8,219 nt of DNA, taken from NCBI GenBank assembly GCA_943914835.1, contig CALUDO010000030.1:1-8219 (forward strand). Reading direction: 5' to 3'. A program made the position numbers and the translations under genes. A model generated the notes under the pieces. That model made no database searches. It was not told the origin of the DNA and was given only the letters and a program-made list of their open reading frames with translations. Shown in pieces: positions 7,035 through 8,219 of the stretch. Source of the DNA: an uncultured Eremococcus sp. GTDB lineage: Bacteria > Bacillota > Bacilli > Lactobacillales > Aerococcaceae. The first letter of the stretch is position 1, and each line of letters begins with the position of its first letter.

Positions 7035-8054
7035 ATGGGATTATTTGATCGAATTAAACGAGCCTTTACAGGTGAAGATGCTGAGGTTAAGGATCATCTT
7101 GAGGAAGAAGAAGCGATTGTCCTTGATAAGTATGATAAAGGTATGGAGAAAACCAGAAGGAATTTCTCTGACCGGATATCGGATCTATTTTCTGGGTTCC
7201 GGGAACTAGATGAGGAATTTTATGAGGATCTTGAGGAGGCCTTGATTTCTGCAGATGTGGGTTTCAAGATGACAATTGCTTTAACCGATGCTATCCGTGA
7301 GGAACTAGAGGCACGGAATGTTCATAAGGCCCAAGACGTTAAAGAAGTTATGTTAGAAACCATGGTAAGAGTCTATGAGAAAGAAGAAAATGAAGATTCT
7401 ACTCTAATAGAGAATCCAGATGGTCCAACCGTTATCCTCTTTGTGGGTGTTAATGGTGTAGGGAAAACAACTTCTGTCGGCAAAATTGCTTACCAGTTAA
7501 AGGAAAGTGGACATAAAGTTCTAATGGCAGCAGGGGATACCTTCCGGGCAGGAGCAGTAGAACAATTGTCGGTCTGGGGTGATCGGTTAGGTATTCCAGT
7601 TGTAACAGGACCTGCTGGAGGAGACCCAGCGTCTGTAGTTTATGATGCTCTCCACCAAGCTCAGAGAGAGAATTATGATTATTTGCTCGTTGATACAGCG
7701 GGGCGTTTACAAACTAAAGCAAATCTTATGCAGGAACTTGCTAAGATTAAACGAATCATTGAACGGGAGAATCCCAATGGCGTTCAAGAAGTGCTCTTAG
7801 TCTTGGATGCAACTACTGGACAAAATGCTCTGATTCAAGCCCAACAATTTAATGAAGCGACGGATATCACCGGTTTGGTGCTGACCAAATTGGATGGAAC
7901 AGCCAAGGGTGGGGTTATCTTATCAATTCGTTATGAACTAGATATTCCTGTCAAATATATAGGTTTGGGAGAGCAGGCCAGCGACCTTCAACCCTTTAAT
8001 TCCGAAGAATATATGTACAACCTAGTTAAAGGGGTTATTGAACAAGAAGGATAA
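7035..8054 (+). CDS. ftsY: Signal recognition particle receptor FtsY
   Basis: This 339-residue GTPase docks the Ffh-4.5S RNA-ribosome complex at the membrane and hands the nascent chain to SecYEG. The N-terminus MGLFDRIKRAF can form an amphipathic basic helix, the known membrane-binding motif of FtsY. A short acidic A region follows to about residue 35, much shorter than in E. coli and normal for Gram-positives. The four-helix N domain spans about 35-115 and contains DLEEALISADVG. The GTPase domain runs from about 130 to 339: G1 GVNGVGKTT (138-146), DTFRAGAVEQL from D168, G3 DTAGR (220-224), G4 TKLD (284-287), then GGVILSI and the closing GLGEQASDLQPF. The catalytic set is complete. Ffh has an extra methionine-rich M domain after the GTPase; its absence confirms FtsY. 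It is the last recognisable gene of the operon. The ylxM-ffh pair, which follows in some relatives, does not appear in the 165 bases downstream. Confidence 0.98.
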   Translation: MGLFDRIKRAFTGEDAEVKDHLEEEEAIVLDKYDKGMEKTRRNFSDRISDLFSGFRELDEEFYEDLEEALISADVGFKMTIALTDAIREELEARNVHKAQDVKEVMLETMVRVYEKEENEDSTLIENPDGPTVILFVGVNGVGKTTSVGKIAYQLKESGHKVLMAAGDTFRAGAVEQLSVWGDRLGIPVVTGPAGGDPASVVYDALHQAQRENYDYLLVDTAGRLQTKANLMQELAKIKRIIERENPNGVQEVLLVLDATTGQNALIQAQQFNEATDITGLVLTKLDGTAKGGVILSIRYELDIPVKYIGLGEQASDLQPFNSEEYMYNLVKGVIEQEG

Positions 8055-8085
8055 ATAAGTCTTGGGTGAAATTTATCTATTGGCG

Positions 8086-8101
8086 ACCGAATATTGTCGG
8101 T
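8086..8101 (+). repeat. Short inverted repeat after ftsY, overlapping a predicted -35
   Basis: ACCGA (8086-8090) and TCGGT (8097-8101) form an inverted repeat around six bases. As RNA the stem is only 5 pairs and is followed by TTTAAAC rather than a T-run, so it is a poor terminator. It overlaps the predicted -35 at 8094-8099, so an operator for a dimeric regulator is an alternative. Such a short repeat may also be chance. Confidence 0.3.
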
Positions 8102-8122
8102 TTAAACATAAGATGATAGAAT
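8094..8122 (+). promoter_or_regulatory. Probable promoter downstream of ftsY
   Basis: TTGTCG (8094-8099) lies 17 bases from TAGAAT (8117-8122). The -10 has five of six consensus matches and an extended TG (TGA at 8114-8116). The -35 has only three matches, but an extended -10 can compensate. The -10 region ATGATARAATG is shared with the promoter before rnc. Transcription would start near 8129-8130 and run out of the window to the right. Confidence 0.5.
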
Positions 8123-8159
8123 GTATTCAATGGTCCGAGGAGACTTAAGGGGCCCAATT

Positions 8160-8204
8160 ATGGCACAAAGTTTAAAAAGCTATATTAAATTTATATATGA
8201 ATAA
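8160..8204 (+). CDS. Possible 14-residue small ORF at the right edge
   Basis: ATG at 8160 opens a frame reading MAQSLKSYIKFIYE before TAA at 8202. AAGGGG (8147-8152) is a good ribosome binding site 7 bases upstream, and a predicted promoter lies about 30 bases before the ATG. An in-frame ATG at 8130 would extend it to 24 residues, but that ATG would sit at the predicted transcription start. The stop overlaps another ATG at 8197 that starts a frame still open at the window end (MNNTVDR...) without its own ribosome site. It could be a leader peptide, the start of a gene broken by a frameshift, or chance. No function is recognised. Nothing else is seen between 8055 and 8219 beyond the inverted repeat and promoter. 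Confidence 0.25.
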   Translation: MAQSLKSYIKFIYE

Positions 8205-8219
8205 TACCGTGGATAGGGC

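Noticed and set aside
8086..8106. Inverted repeat after ftsY as an intrinsic terminator
   Set aside because: The stem is five pairs and is followed by TTTAAAC with no T tract, so it should not stop transcription efficiently.
8172..8178. Slippery-looking T TTA AAA heptamer in the tiny ORF, as a programmed -1 frameshift
   Set aside because: The -1 frame meets a stop at 8186 within a few codons, so the shift would lead nowhere.
8123..8219. Riboswitch, T-box or small structured RNA (tmRNA, 6S, SRP RNA, RNase P RNA) at the right edge
   Set aside because: None of the conserved core motifs I know for these classes is visible in the available bases. A longer sequence and an Rfam search would be needed to exclude a truncated one.

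Overview
The window reads as a low-to-moderate GC Gram-positive (Bacillota) chromosome, most likely Lactobacillales. The evidence is the strong AAAGGAGG-type ribosome binding sites, a lengthy Bacillus-type SMC, and the order rnc-smc-HAD phosphatase-ftsY. From general knowledge, that order with a Cof-type phosphatase between smc and ftsY is typical of streptococci, enterococci and relatives. Aerococcaceae-like lineages are a reasonable guess, but the sequence alone does not settle the genus.

Layout, all on the + strand: (1) 52-1818, an AppA/OppA-type oligopeptide-binding protein of an ABC importer. It has an export signal but no lipobox cysteine, and it ends in a clear intrinsic terminator at 1837-1869. 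(2) A 54-base gap follows, holding an extended -10 promoter whose -35 begins in the last T's of that terminator. (3) 1924-8054 is a tight four-gene operon: RNase III (rnc), the chromosome condensation ATPase Smc, a Cof/HAD-IIB phosphatase, and the signal recognition particle receptor FtsY. The first two junctions overlap by 14 and 8 bases and the third gap is 15 bases, so co-transcription and translational coupling are likely. (4) 8055-8219 is a 165-base tail with no convincing terminator. It carries a second extended -10 promoter, a short inverted repeat over its -35, and a tiny ORF with a good ribosome binding site. The window ends before the next gene can be identified.

How the genes work together: the operon joins general housekeeping functions (double-stranded RNA processing, chromosome organisation and segregation, co-translational membrane targeting) rather than one pathway. 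The phosphatase is the passenger whose role is unknown. The peptide-binding protein is a separate transcription unit, presumably the last gene of an opp/app operon lying mostly to the left.

I found no mobile element, CRISPR array, tRNA, rRNA or recognisable riboswitch, and no convincing new biological system. The points most worth a second look are the peptide-binding protein with LAGQ where LAGC would be expected, the unexplained promoter/small-ORF segment at the right edge, and three G7 tracts inside three successive genes.
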